Shown piece after piece: positions 19,069-28,337 of a stretch of DNA of 64,000 nucleotides (the first letter of the stretch is position 1; every line of letters starts with the position of its first letter). Below the pieces are notes generated by a model. The model did not search any database. It had not been told where the DNA came from and saw only the letters and a program-made list of their open reading frames with translations. This stretch comes from an uncultured Planctomycetaceae bacterium (lineage in GTDB: Bacteria; Planctomycetota; Planctomycetia; Planctomycetales; Planctomycetaceae), in assembly GCA_937916515.1 (NCBI GenBank), contig CALFSX010000212.1, forward strand, positions 1 to 64,000. The letters are read 5' to 3'. The translations under genes and the position numbers were made by a program.

Positions 19069-20751
19069 ATGAGTAAGCGAACTGGCATTCAACAATTTGT
19101 GTTCTCAGCGGCTTTTGTCGCTTCGCCATTGTTTGCCGCAAATATTGGCTTCATAGAGGCATCGGATCAGCCTGTTCTGAGGCCTGCCACTGCTGAGCAG
19201 TTGCGGCCCATTCCAGACAACCGGCCGTCGTCTGTTGTGCCGGTTGCGGTAACAGGCGACTCGAAGGCTGGTGCTGAGACTTCAACAGTTGACGCAGAGC
19301 TTCAGCGAATTTTTCAGCAAAACGGGCACCCCATGCCTGAAGCGGTGGTGTCGCAGATTTCGGTCGCGCAAGTGCCAGAGGCTGCCAACACTGGAATTGA
19401 GTTGGTTCAGCACACTCAACCAAATGCACAATCGGAAATCGGTCGCAAGTCGAATCGGAAAGACGACTCCGGTAAGAAGCCGGGAATATTCAAACGGTTC
19501 TTCGGGACGTTTTCTGGTCAGGAAGTCGAAGAGGTAAGGCCCGTTGGCGAACCAGCACCACCGATTCCAAGCCCCCCGCCGATTGTTTATCAGACACAAC
19601 AGGATCTGAACAAAGCGAAAAGCACCGGCGGACTTAATGACCGCGCTGCTGGCAATGCTCAGTTCTTTCCAAGCGTCGCCAGAACAGACTCCAACAGTTA
19701 CGGAAAGGCGTCCACAAAGTCTGACAGCTTTATTAATCCGTTTACGTCGCAAGTCGGCATGCGGGAAAATGAAGTTCTGCTTGACCTGGATTCGCTGATT
19801 GAAGATGAAATTGAAGTCGCTGAAACAAAGCAACGTTCGGCGACAACACCTCAATTGGCTGATGCAAAAGTGGAGGAAGTGCCCGTTAGAAGCACGTCAG
19901 CGAATACGCTGGTGAAGTCGGTCAGCAGTTCTGTCGTTACCGAACAGCAAACTGACGCGGGACCGTACACTGGTTTTCGTCTGGATACCCCAAAACACAC
20001 TTACGGAAATTCTGCTACTGTTGCTGCAACCGTTGTCGATGTGGTGAACGAAACAGTTGAAGTGGAGAGTGCTGCACAGCCCGTAATTCAGCTTCCTGTT
20101 GTGAGCGAAGCGAATAAGGTTGATCGGGAAGAATCTGATTTCGATGAAATTCCACTTCTGGATGAACCAGAGATGCAACTTCCAGTTGCGGAGTCTCAGG
20201 CAGAGGAAGAAGTTCCGCTGCTGGATGTCACTCAGCAGGAAAACACGATTCAGACTGCCGTTGCAGAACCACTGGTGAAAATTCCCGATCCAGTCGCCGA
20301 GCCAGCACCAACGACTACTCTAAATGTTGAACAACCGGCGATTCCTGATCCGCAGCGTCTAAAATCATTGGAAGCGAGAGCTCAGAGAGATCAGCAGCTT
20401 TATCGAATTATGGCTCGTACGGGGCAGAAGGGATTCAAAGGTTTTTGCCCGGTTGAACTTCGCGACAATCGACAACTGATCGATAGTCGACAGCAGTATA
20501 AAGCGAAATTTGGTCTGCAAACGTACTACTTCAGCTCACCAGAAGCGAAGTCTGCATTTGATGCCAATCCGGCAAGATACGCCCCTGCCGCTGGCGGAAG
20601 CGATGTGGTATTGCTTGTGAACACGGGTGAAGAAGAGGCGGGAGCGTTGGACTTCACACTGTGGTACAGAGATCGCCTGTACATGTTCCGCTCTCGCGAA
20701 ACGCTCGACATCTTTTCTCGCGACCCATTGCGGTATGCGAACCAGTATTGA
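19069..20751 (+). CDS. Secreted protein with C-terminal YHS-like modules
   Basis: A 560-residue exported protein. ATG 19069 is preceded by AGGAAAG, and the N-terminus (QQFVFSAAFVASPLFAANIG) reads as a signal peptide. Residues about 30-440 are low-complexity, rich in Glu, Val, Pro and Ala, with repeated phrases such as DEIPLLDEPE and EEVPLLDVTQ, and are probably disordered. The last ~120 residues hold a YHS-like domain (FKGFCPVELRDNRQ, YYFSSPEAKSAFDANPARYAP) and a shorter related repeat (LYMFRSRETLDIFSRDPLRY). YHS domains in metal proteins bind metals through Cys; here one Cys is visible. Function unknown; probably a periplasmic or surface protein. Confidence 0.7.
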   Translation: MSKRTGIQQFVFSAAFVASPLFAANIGFIEASDQPVLRPATAEQLRPIPDNRPSSVVPVAVTGDSKAGAETSTVDAELQRIFQQNGHPMPEAVVSQISVAQVPEAANTGIELVQHTQPNAQSEIGRKSNRKDDSGKKPGIFKRFFGTFSGQEVEEVRPVGEPAPPIPSPPPIVYQTQQDLNKAKSTGGLNDRAAGNAQFFPSVARTDSNSYGKASTKSDSFINPFTSQVGMRENEVLLDLDSLIEDEIEVAETKQRSATTPQLADAKVEEVPVRSTSANTLVKSVSSSVVTEQQTDAGPYTGFRLDTPKHTYGNSATVAATVVDVVNETVEVESAAQPVIQLPVVSEANKVDREESDFDEIPLLDEPEMQLPVAESQAEEEVPLLDVTQQENTIQTAVAEPLVKIPDPVAEPAPTTTLNVEQPAIPDPQRLKSLEARAQRDQQLYRIMARTGQKGFKGFCPVELRDNRQLIDSRQQYKAKFGLQTYYFSSPEAKSAFDANPARYAPAAGGSDVVLLVNTGEEEAGALDFTLWYRDRLYMFRSRETLDIFSRDPLRYANQY

Positions 20752-20774
20752 GTTTCGCCAACCGAAAATTTCAG

Positions 20775-20810
20775 AGCCGTTGTCAGCTTTTGCTGCCAAC
20801 GGCTTTTTTA
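20775..20810 (+). terminator. Intrinsic terminator after the YHS-like gene
   Basis: AGCCGTTG (20775-20782) pairs with CAACGGCT (20797-20804), with an inner CAGC/GCTG extension around a TTTT loop, and ends in six T residues. It lies 24 nt after the stop codon. Confidence 0.85.
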
Positions 20811-21120
20811 TGCGCAGTGATTGATTGCGGAAACCAGGGGGCTGGGCAGATGCGTGCAGCGCGATTTTGCTGAGCCGCGTGTGGATTGAGGCCTGATGAT
20901 TGGTTTTCTGAGGTCGGTGTCGAAAACTGCTGTTTCAGCATCGACGTTTGAAAGAATCTTCTGCCGGTTCGATTGCAGTTTCTACATTTCGCGTTGCGTA
21001 CAGCTGCAGAAAGTGCCGAAGTTGGTGAGTAACTTTTTCAAAATCCGGGGTTCGTGGATTGTTCTGAAGTTTTTATTGAAGAACTGGCAAACAGTTTTCG
21101 GTTTTTGGGACAAAACCGTG

Positions 21121-21150
21121 TTGACATAAAAAGTCGATTCAAGATATCAA
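21121..21150 (+). promoter_or_regulatory. Candidate sigma-70 promoter
   Basis: A perfect TTGACA at 21121-21126 is followed after 18 bp by TATCAA (21145-21150). It points toward the bEBP-like gene starting at 21360. The -10 box is weak. Confidence 0.4.
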
Positions 21151-21359
21151 TCGGCCTCTCAAGCCGAACTCGCTTTTGAGTTCAACTTACCTATCTCATT
21201 CCCTTCCTTTCCCGTCCGGGAAATCCAGCTCGACGGATTCTTATCTCAAGGGTCCAGCGGAATCACATTCGATGTTCTATTGCTTGTGGCCTGCAGTCGT
21301 GTTTGCGTTCTCTCAATCCTGCCTCTCTCTTTTCGACCCGCTCACAAGTTGAGGACATC

Positions 21360-22868
21360 ATGAACGAGTACCCCTCTGGCGCTCATCATGGGCCACAAAT
21401 TCTGCAGTTTCCTGGTGCAAGGATGCAACCAGTAAACCCAGTGGCTCCAGAAACTTCTTTCCAGACACCCGTTGAAACAGCTCCTGCTCCTCAGGCAGTG
21501 CTTGTGTTTTCACCGCGACCTGGAGCTCGCCAACTGCTTGCCGACGATGTTCGCAAGCGAGGAATGTCGGTTTGCGAAACTGACAGCCCTGATGCAATGT
21601 TGTTTCACTTAAGCCGTCAGGAATTTCAGATCTGCATCATCGACGATGCAGATCAGGTTTCACGACTTCAGGAAGTCAACGCAGCCATCAAGAATCATTC
21701 ACGAGCCGCTCAGGTTTTGTGTCTGGTTTCTGAAGACTCTCGATGGGGCCGCGAAACGGTTCCAACGTTCGAGTGCGAAGTTATTGAACGACCATTTTCA
21801 GCCACACGATTTGGTGCGGCATTGATGACGGCCATTCAGAAGAATGACCTGATTCGCGAAAACGAAAACCTGAAGCGTCAGTTGCTTAACCGCAATCTGA
21901 TGGACCTGGTTGGTAGTACGCCAGCCATGCAGGCTTTGCGAGAAAGTATCCGCATTGCTGCAGACGACGACCGAACTGTTTTGGTTCGAGGTGAGTCGGG
22001 CAGTGGGACAACATTGATTGCAGAAGGTCTGCACCGTTGCAGTCGACGAGCTGAAAAGCCGTTTCTGCGAATTGACTGCAGTCTGCACTCGGTGGAAACT
22101 CTGGAACATCAGCTTTACGGGGATAATACTCCAGACGGTTTTCCTGGCTATCTAAAGATGGCCAGCGGCGGTTCCATTCTTTTGGACAACGTCGAAACCG
22201 TTGCTTTGCCGTTTCAAAAACGACTTTCGCAGCTGCTTGAACAGCGAGCGACGTCGATTCTGAATGGAACACAGGATTCGCCAAACATTCGGTTTATTGC
22301 GGCAACGCATTCAGACCTGAATCGACTGGCGATGGAAGGACGATTCCGCGATGACCTGCTGCAACACCTCAGCGGCATTACATTGCAGTCTCCACCGCTG
22401 CGAGTTCGTCACAATGACATTCCACTGCTTGTGGAGCACTTCATTGGCGAAATTTCACTCAAGGAAGGACGACCTCCACGTGAGGTGAGCACGGATGCTC
22501 TTCAACTTCTTGAGACTCATACGTGGCCGGGCAATGTTCGCGAATTGCAGAACATTATTGAACGTGCCTGCACTATCGAAGTGGGTGGAAGCATTACCGC
22601 CGACAGCATTCGATCGTGGCTGCAGAACGAATGTGATGAGGACGCCAACGTCGAATCCGTTGGCATGACGCTTCGGGAAATGGAGCGAAAGCTGATTGAG
22701 TCCACGTTTGCACGCTGCAACGGCAATCGAGAACGAACGGCTCAGATCCTGAAAATCGGCCTTCGAACTCTGTCCGGCAAGCTAAGAGAATACGGCTACC
22801 CTCCTCGTGGCGGCCCAGGTTCAAATCTGAAGATCCATGCACCGTCTGTTGAGCGTCGAGCCGCTTGA
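21360..22868 (+). CDS. NtrC-like protein with a degenerate AAA+ domain and Fis-type HTH
   Basis: A 502-residue relative of sigma-54 activators. An N-terminal receiver-like domain (about 45-160, CIIDDAD) is followed by an AAA+ domain and a C-terminal Fis-type HTH (NGNRERTAQILKIGLRTLSGKL). Key ATPase parts are lost. Walker A reads GESGSGTT, with Thr (about 217) in place of the invariant Lys. The GAFTGA loop that contacts sigma-54 is absent (LYGDNTPDGFPGYLKMA instead). Walker B reads LLDNVE with Asn for Glu. The second arginine finger is His (FRDDLLQHL). The WPGNVRELQN motif is intact. The frame is full length, so this is not a recent pseudogene. It probably binds DNA without driving sigma-54 transcription. 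ATG 21360 follows GAGG. Confidence 0.85.
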   Translation: MNEYPSGAHHGPQILQFPGARMQPVNPVAPETSFQTPVETAPAPQAVLVFSPRPGARQLLADDVRKRGMSVCETDSPDAMLFHLSRQEFQICIIDDADQVSRLQEVNAAIKNHSRAAQVLCLVSEDSRWGRETVPTFECEVIERPFSATRFGAALMTAIQKNDLIRENENLKRQLLNRNLMDLVGSTPAMQALRESIRIAADDDRTVLVRGESGSGTTLIAEGLHRCSRRAEKPFLRIDCSLHSVETLEHQLYGDNTPDGFPGYLKMASGGSILLDNVETVALPFQKRLSQLLEQRATSILNGTQDSPNIRFIAATHSDLNRLAMEGRFRDDLLQHLSGITLQSPPLRVRHNDIPLLVEHFIGEISLKEGRPPREVSTDALQLLETHTWPGNVRELQNIIERACTIEVGGSITADSIRSWLQNECDEDANVESVGMTLREMERKLIESTFARCNGNRERTAQILKIGLRTLSGKLREYGYPPRGGPGSNLKIHAPSVERRAA

Positions 22869-22891
22869 TCAGCGTGTTTGGTAAAACTAAA

Positions 22892-22933
22892 GCAGGGCAG
22901 GGCGAGTTCTCACAGGGGACTCGCCCTTCCTGC
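22892..22933 (+). terminator. Hairpin after the bEBP-like gene
   Basis: AGGGCGAGT (22899-22907) pairs with ACTCGCCCT (22919-22927), extended by outer GCAGG/CCTGC arms (22892-22896 and 22929-22933). A short GTTTAG follows rather than a T-run. It starts 24 nt after the stop codon and probably ends or stabilises the mRNA. Confidence 0.55.
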
Positions 22934-23038
22934 GTTTAGTGTTCTTAAACTAGAATTGTCGCTGCCGTCGAATACGTTGTTTGACGGTTGCAAAATGGTT
23001 TTTGTGGAACCCCGACGATTGGTCTGGGTTGTTGTGCC

Positions 23039-24211
23039 ATGTTTCAGGCCCTATCCAGAAGCGTTAAGCAGTTTCTGACAGCCCTTGTGCTGTTGCTGCT
23101 TGCTGTTGTGGGGCTGGAGTTATTGCTGCAGATTAAGACGGAGGCTCCTGTTTCGACTGTCAGCAGCCGTGCTAAGTTGCAGTGGCAACCATTGCTGGCT
23201 CCGTCCGCTGTCACACATCACGAAATGCGGCGACTGTATAAGCAACAGGATTCTGGCACCGGGTTGACGATTTCCACCAATAGCCTTGGGCTGCGAGGCG
23301 ACCAGCCAGCTATTCCGAAGCCCGCTGATGTCTTCCGCGTGCTTGTGCTGGGCGATGACACTGTTCTTGGTGCAGAGCTGCCCACCGAAGAAACCGTTTC
23401 CGCGAGGCTTCAAACCTTCCTGCAGTCCGCGACGCAGCGTCAGGTGGAAGTGCTGAATGCTGGCGTGCCTGGATTTAGCCCATTGTTGTCGTGGCTGCAG
23501 TTTCAGCACGAACTGAAAAAACTGAAACCGGATCTTGTCGTTCTACATTTCGATATGACGGACGTTGCGGATGATTCAGCGTATCGAAGTATGCTGCGAG
23601 ATTCCGGCACTGATCAGATTTGCTCCAACCCGCTCTTGTTTCCGGATAGGCATGCTGGCAACCCTTTGATTCGGCTGATGAGAAATTCCTCACTTTGTCA
23701 GCTTTTTAAGTCGAATGCCGGAGCCTTAACCGGTGAACGAAGCCAGGCAATGTCGTCTGCATTGTTTGAACGTTACGAATGGACGGCGGCAGCAAACACG
23801 GACCTTCGCTTGTTAATTCAGCATGCTCTGTCACCGTTAACGCAGTTTCAGCGTGATTCCCAAATCGAAGGCTATCGATTGATTGTCACGACTTCGCCGG
23901 TACCCTGGCAGGTTGCATCGGGAGAATCGTTTCCCGGATTGTCTGAGCAGATTTCTGCGACGGCTGTCTGGCCGGAGACGGAAGATTTGCCTTATCAAAT
24001 TTTACAGGCCGCCTGTGACAAAGACGGAATTCCTTTTTGTAATTCCACTGATGCATTTCGAGGATTTAGTCAGCCGGAAAAGTTGTTTCTTGGTGACAGC
24101 CCGGAATTGTCCAAATATGGCGCCCTGCTTTACGCCCGAGAAATAGCATCTATGCTTCTTAAGACGCCTGATATTGCAGGGCTGACATCTGGCGGGCCGG
24201 CTGCATTTTGA
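23039..24211 (+). CDS. Membrane-anchored SGNH-hydrolase-like protein, catalytic residues altered
   Basis: A 390-residue protein with an N-terminal membrane anchor (FLTALVLLLLAVVGLELLL) and an SGNH/GDSL-type domain outside the membrane. The lead-in TNSLGLRGDQPAIPKP and FRVLVLGDDTVLGAELP match secreted SGNH proteins, but block I reads GDD where family members have GDS, so the nucleophile Ser (about 107) is replaced by Asp. The GxND block reads DMTD, and the C-terminal DxxH block reads GDSPELSKYG without His. It may be a non-catalytic binding protein. ATG 23039 is the best start for the anchor, although no ribosome binding site is clear. Confidence 0.7.
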   Translation: MFQALSRSVKQFLTALVLLLLAVVGLELLLQIKTEAPVSTVSSRAKLQWQPLLAPSAVTHHEMRRLYKQQDSGTGLTISTNSLGLRGDQPAIPKPADVFRVLVLGDDTVLGAELPTEETVSARLQTFLQSATQRQVEVLNAGVPGFSPLLSWLQFQHELKKLKPDLVVLHFDMTDVADDSAYRSMLRDSGTDQICSNPLLFPDRHAGNPLIRLMRNSSLCQLFKSNAGALTGERSQAMSSALFERYEWTAAANTDLRLLIQHALSPLTQFQRDSQIEGYRLIVTTSPVPWQVASGESFPGLSEQISATAVWPETEDLPYQILQAACDKDGIPFCNSTDAFRGFSQPEKLFLGDSPELSKYGALLYAREIASMLLKTPDIAGLTSGGPAAF

Positions 24212-24356
24212 ACGAACAACAACGCTTACCGATGTGGCGACCGTTGGATCTGAGACTTATCTGTCTACGATATATTGAATTCGGGCGAGTTCCGTTGGAA
24301 CACGCCTGATGGCAGTTTGATGAAAACTTTACTTCCAGTTTTTTAAAGCGAATCTC

Positions 24357-25586
24357 ATGAGTTCCTATGAGTCTGCGTGTCATTACTTTGAAAATGCCGC
24401 AACGGTGATGGATCTGTCACCAAACATGAAGAAACTGCTGCTGACGCCTGAACGAGAAGTAAAGGTTCAGGTGGCCATGAAAATGGACAACGGCGAGATC
24501 GCTACGTTTGTTGGTTATCGGATGCAGCACAATAGTGCTCGCGGGCCAATGAAAGGCGGACTACGTTTTCATCCTGAAGTTGATGCACAGGAAGTTCTGG
24601 CGCTGGCATCGTTGATGACCTGGAAGACTGCCGTTGTTGATATTCCTTATGGCGGCGCGAAGGGGGGGATTACTGTTGCGCCGAAGTCTTTGAGTCCCAA
24701 CGAACTTGAACTGATGACTCGCAAGTTTGTCGATGAGCTACAGGACGTGATTGGTCCGGATAAAGATATTCCAGCGCCGGACATGGGCACAAACGCTCAG
24801 GTGATGGCGTGGATTGTGAACCAATTTGAAAAATACCACGGCTTCAACCCAGCTTGCGTAACGGGGAAGCCACTGGAACTGCACGGTGCCGACGGACGCG
24901 AAGAAGCAACCGGACGTGGAGTGGGATTACTAACGGCCGCGATGCTTGAAAAATTCGGCCGGTCGTTAAAGGGGACAACCGTTGCAATTCAGGGATTTGG
25001 CAACGTTGGGTCATTTGCCGCCGAATACGTTCATGCTCAGGGAGCAAAGGTGGTCGCCATTTCCGACATAAGTGGAGGTAAATATTCGGCTGAAGGAATC
25101 GATATTTCTGCAGCGTTGAATTACGTTTGTGATCATCGTTCCCTGGACGGGTTTCCATCAGAAAAACAAATCAGCAATGAAGAGCTGCTGACATTGGATG
25201 TGGACGTGCTGATTCCTGCGGCGCTGGGTGGGGTTCTTACTCACGAAAACGCAGGTGAAGTACGAGCTCGCTATGTGGTGGAAGCCGCCAATGGCCCCAT
25301 TACTCCAGATGCAGACAGAATCCTGCAGTCAAAGGAAATTGTTGTGTTGCCAGATATTCTGGCAAACGCAGGCGGCGTGACGGTTAGCTATTTTGAATGG
25401 GTGCAGAATCGACAGTACTTCAAGTGGGATATTGAACGAACGCGAACTGAGCTTGCGAAGACTCTGACTGCAAGCTTTGAGAAGATGTGGGATCTTGCCA
25501 CAGAAAAACGAATACCTCTAAGAACGGCGGCCTATCTTATGGGTATCGGTCGAGTTGGCAGAGCAACGGTTCTGGCTGGAATTTAA
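24357..25586 (+). CDS. gdhA: Glu/Leu/Phe/Val-family dehydrogenase, probably glutamate dehydrogenase
   Basis: Oxidative deamination or reductive amination of an amino acid, most likely glutamate/2-oxoglutarate. The 409-residue length is that of the hexameric small type. Motifs: [11 protein letters not shown] and PYGGAKGG (catalytic and substrate Lys), PAPDMGTN, the Rossmann motif [13 protein letters not shown], and [15 protein letters not shown]. The overall pattern fits NAD-type GDHs. A cNMP-binding protein gene follows after 54 bp, so its product may sense the same metabolic state. Confidence 0.92.
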   Translation: MSSYESACHYFENAATVMDLSPNMKKLLLTPEREVKVQVAMKMDNGEIATFVGYRMQHNSARGPMKGGLRFHPEVDAQEVLALASLMTWKTAVVDIPYGGAKGGITVAPKSLSPNELELMTRKFVDELQDVIGPDKDIPAPDMGTNAQVMAWIVNQFEKYHGFNPACVTGKPLELHGADGREEATGRGVGLLTAAMLEKFGRSLKGTTVAIQGFGNVGSFAAEYVHAQGAKVVAISDISGGKYSAEGIDISAALNYVCDHRSLDGFPSEKQISNEELLTLDVDVLIPAALGGVLTHENAGEVRARYVVEAANGPITPDADRILQSKEIVVLPDILANAGGVTVSYFEWVQNRQYFKWDIERTRTELAKTLTASFEKMWDLATEKRIPLRTAAYLMGIGRVGRATVLAGI

Positions 25587-25640
25587 GTCCACGCGATCGC
25601 AGTTTTTGACCAGTTTCGCATCGGATTTGGAGCAATCAAA

Positions 25641-26165
25641 ATGAATATGCTAATCAATGATTTGACCACCCTGCAGATTTTTCAGGGCATAAACAACGAA
25701 GATGCGGACCTGATTTGCCAGTCGTTGAAGACTTCGCATTTTACGGCGGGCCAGTCGATTCTGAATGAAGGTGAGTGCATTCAGACGCTTTGGATTATTC
25801 TAAGAGGCGAATGTATTGTGAGTCGTTCCAGTGAAGCCAGCGAATCTCATGTATTGGCAACGTTAAAGGCAGGTGACGTGTTCGGAGAAATGTCGTTTGT
25901 CAGAACTGCGCCTCATTCCGCGTCAATTAAATCGATTGGTGATGTGACAGCGTGCTGCTATGACCGCAATGATTTTCTAAACCTGCTAAAGGAACGCCCG
26001 GAAGCTGCCTGGCGAGTGACATCGAATATAGCCGCTGTTTTGGCGGAGCGACTTCGCCGGATGGATACATGGGTTTGCGATCTGGTTGACCGCCCCAACG
26101 CCATGGAACACCGCGACGAATGGCAGAGCTTTCGGTCGGCCGTTTACACCAACTGGACGTTCTAG
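25641..26165 (+). CDS. Cyclic-nucleotide-binding-domain protein without a DNA-binding domain
   Basis: A 174-residue protein that is almost entirely one CRP-type cNMP-binding domain. Characteristic turns are LNEGECIQTLWIILRGE and the phosphate-binding cassette GDVFGEMSFVRTAPHSASIK (close to the FGExxL...RxA consensus). A helix follows (SNIAAVLAERLRRM, like the CRP dimer helix), but there is no HTH after it, so it is not a full CRP/FNR regulator. GGAG lies eight bases before ATG. It sits 54 bp downstream of gdhA on the same strand and may act as a sensor subunit; the ligand is unknown. Confidence 0.8.
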   Translation: MNMLINDLTTLQIFQGINNEDADLICQSLKTSHFTAGQSILNEGECIQTLWIILRGECIVSRSSEASESHVLATLKAGDVFGEMSFVRTAPHSASIKSIGDVTACCYDRNDFLNLLKERPEAAWRVTSNIAAVLAERLRRMDTWVCDLVDRPNAMEHRDEWQSFRSAVYTNWTF

Positions 26166-26509
26166 TTTTGCCTCTTCTAAACGAATTGTTCTGAACGCCC
26201 GTGTCGAAAAGTTAAACGTTCTGGCGGGTGGCCAGGCGAGCGTTCGCGAAGTCGTCTACGGAAATGTGAATTCGTAGTTCCTGACTTATCGCTTGTTTCT
26301 TTCTGTGCTGCCGCGAAAAGGAATTTCGCGTAATTCCGGCGTGAATTACGAAACCACAAATTTGCTGCCGAACGCTCGGCTTATACTGTGGGTCAGTCCT
26401 TTCGACCATTTTTTTTTTGCCATCAATGACGCAGCCAGCTGTATCGGAAGGCGTGCCGTCCACGGGGTATGTTCGGGCGGCGAAACAGATAACAAGACAA
26501 AGATAAAGC
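26166..26509. other. Intergenic region before proA, no gene seen
   Basis: 344 bp. A -10-like TATACT at 26382-26387 lies 123 bp before the proA start but has no clear -35 partner. No terminator hairpin was found for the upstream cNMP-binding gene. Confidence 0.35.
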
Positions 26510-27766
26510 ATGCTCGATTTAGCTCAATACGCCAAAGATGTCGCTCAGAATGCTCGGCAGGCGTCAACTTCGCTGGCCACCATCACTGGCGACCAAAAAC
26601 TGAACTGGCTGCGGATTTGTGCACAGCAGTTGGTGTCGCGGACAAGCGAAATTGTCGAACAGAACTCCATAGACATCGCCGCAGGGGAAGCGAAACAACT
26701 GAGTTCAGCCATGCTGGACCGACTGCGGTTAACTCCCGAACGTATTCAATCGCTGGCCAATTCCATTGTTGAAGTTGGCCAATTGGCGGATCCTGTGGGC
26801 GAGATTATCGAAAGCTGCAAACGCCCGAATGGTTTGTTGATAACAAAGGTTCGTGTCCCACTGGGTGTTGTGTTCTTTATTTACGAATCGCGGCCCAACG
26901 TTACGGTCGACGCGGCCGCTTTGTGCGTGAAAAGCGGCAACGCTGTGATTTTGCGAGGCGGAAGCGAGGCGTTTCACAGCAATACCATTTTGTACGATGT
27001 GTTGAAGCAAAGCCTAAATGAAGCTGGGCTGCCGGAAAACGCCGTGCAACTGGTGGAGACAACCGACCGGGCAGCTGTGGGCGAATTCCTTAAGCGAGGC
27101 GACTTGATCGATGTGACGATACCTCGCGGTGGTCGATCGCTGATCGAACGTGTCAGCCGTGAAGCCACGATGCCGGTGATTAAGCATTTCGACGGAATTT
27201 GCCATGTGTACATCGATGGATCTGCAGATCAGCAGATGGCTCTTGACATCACGATCAACAGCAAATGCCATCGCCCCGGGGTGTGCAATGCGGCCGAGAC
27301 GCTTTTGATTCACAAAGACGCGGCGGCTCGGTTTTGGCCGCAGCTGGCAACAGAACTACAGAAAAACGGAGTAGAACTGCGGTGCTGCGTAGACAGTATT
27401 CGCGGCGTTGAGCGTGGCAAAGTGGCGACCGACGAAGACTTTGCCACCGAGTACCTGGATTTGATTCTGTCCGTGAAAATTGTCGACTCAATCGAAGCTG
27501 CCTCAGAACACATTCGCCAATTTGGGTCGGGGCACACGGAAGCGATTGTGACGAAAGACCTTGAATCTGCTGAGTATTTTCAAGCAAACGTCGATTCATC
27601 CGCCGTTATGATCAACGCCAGCACTCGTTTTAACGACGGTGGCGAATTTGGGCTTGGTGCGGAAATTGGGATCAGTACGGATAAGTTTCATGCGCGCGGC
27701 CCCTGCGGTCCTCGTGAAATCATGAGCTATAAATACGTGGTTCACGGGGCAGGCCAGATCCGTTAA
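26510..27766 (+). CDS. proA: Gamma-glutamyl phosphate reductase
   Basis: Second step of proline synthesis: NADPH-dependent reduction of gamma-glutamyl phosphate to the semialdehyde. The 418-residue length is standard. Aldehyde-dehydrogenase-fold motifs: VPLGVVFFIYESRPNVTVDAAALC, AVILRGGSEAFHSN, VTIPRGGRSLIERVS, the catalytic Cys region NSKCHRPGVCNAAETLL, and the C-terminal RFNDGGEFGLGAEIGISTDK. proB is not adjacent. After the stop, an 8-bp hairpin with a GTAT loop (27800-27819) may mark the mRNA end. Confidence 0.95.
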   Translation: MLDLAQYAKDVAQNARQASTSLATITGDQKLNWLRICAQQLVSRTSEIVEQNSIDIAAGEAKQLSSAMLDRLRLTPERIQSLANSIVEVGQLADPVGEIIESCKRPNGLLITKVRVPLGVVFFIYESRPNVTVDAAALCVKSGNAVILRGGSEAFHSNTILYDVLKQSLNEAGLPENAVQLVETTDRAAVGEFLKRGDLIDVTIPRGGRSLIERVSREATMPVIKHFDGICHVYIDGSADQQMALDITINSKCHRPGVCNAAETLLIHKDAAARFWPQLATELQKNGVELRCCVDSIRGVERGKVATDEDFATEYLDLILSVKIVDSIEAASEHIRQFGSGHTEAIVTKDLESAEYFQANVDSSAVMINASTRFNDGGEFGLGAEIGISTDKFHARGPCGPREIMSYKYVVHGAGQIR

Positions 27767-28007
27767 TTGAGACTTCCAGGAAATCCTCTGTTCCGTCTGC
27801 GAAATCTGTATAGATTTCGGCCCTCAGATTTGCGAAAGTGCCTTCTGGTGCCGATACTCACACGACACCAGACCCCAGAAGCCGGTTAGCGCCCGATAAT
27901 TTGCACACAAATGGCAAATTTGACGGATAGCGGCAGGAATACTGGCTTTCAAAACGCTGGGTCGTTATACTCCCCGGCTCGCTGGTCGCGAGTAAATATA
28001 CACATGT

Positions 28008-28025
28008 TCACCTACCGATCGGTGA
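28008..28025 (+). promoter_or_regulatory. Small hairpin covering the rpmI ribosome binding site
   Basis: TCACC (28008-28012) can pair with GGTGA (28021-28025), and GGTGA is the only Shine-Dalgarno-like element before ATG 28032. The loop holds the palindrome ACCGATCGGT. Translational control of ribosomal protein genes is common, so this may be a regulatory hairpin; the stem is only five base pairs. Confidence 0.25.
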
Positions 28026-28031
28026 TGGATA

Positions 28032-28232
28032 ATGCCAAAGCAAAAAACACACAAGGGAATGAAACGCCGCTTTAAGATTACGGCGTCAGGGAAAGCAAAG
28101 CATCGCTCTGCTTTTCGTGGCCACTTGCTAAGCGGCAAGTCTTCAAAGCGTAAGAGAAATCTTCGCAATGGGGGCATTACTGAAGGTAAAGACGCGAAGA
28201 ACATTATTGAAGCTCTTCGTCCTTCACTTTAA
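28032..28232 (+). CDS. rpmI: 50S ribosomal protein L35
   Basis: A 66-residue basic protein of the large ribosomal subunit. It has the L35 pattern: [20 protein letters not shown] near the start and the middle [19 protein letters not shown]. It is followed 105 bp downstream by rplT as in most bacteria; the usual upstream partner infC is absent here. Confidence 0.95.
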   Translation: MPKQKTHKGMKRRFKITASGKAKHRSAFRGHLLSGKSSKRKRNLRNGGITEGKDAKNIIEALRPSL

Positions 28233-28337
28233 GACAAATTTTCGCCAGCTCGGATGTTGAGCTGACGGCAACTTTTAACACATTTTGGCGGAGCAGTTTG
28301 GTTCTTCGCCGACTGCACTGGCCGGAAGACTAACGTC

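Larger units (their letters stand above)
20752..21359. other. Long leader region before the bEBP-like gene, no gene seen
   Basis: 608 bp. It holds the terminator at 20775-20810 and a promoter candidate at 21121-21150. The short open frames inside have no coding look. If the promoter is right, the transcript has a 5' leader of about 200 nt, in which I saw no recognised riboswitch. Confidence 0.4.

Noticed and set aside
21360-22868. Considered calling the bEBP-like gene a pseudogene
   Set aside because: The frame is full length with intact HTH and start signals; the changes are targeted to catalytic motifs, which points to functional divergence.
27800-27819. 8-bp hairpin after proA as an intrinsic terminator
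   Set aside because: No T-run follows on either strand; kept only as a possible mRNA-end structure in the proA entry.
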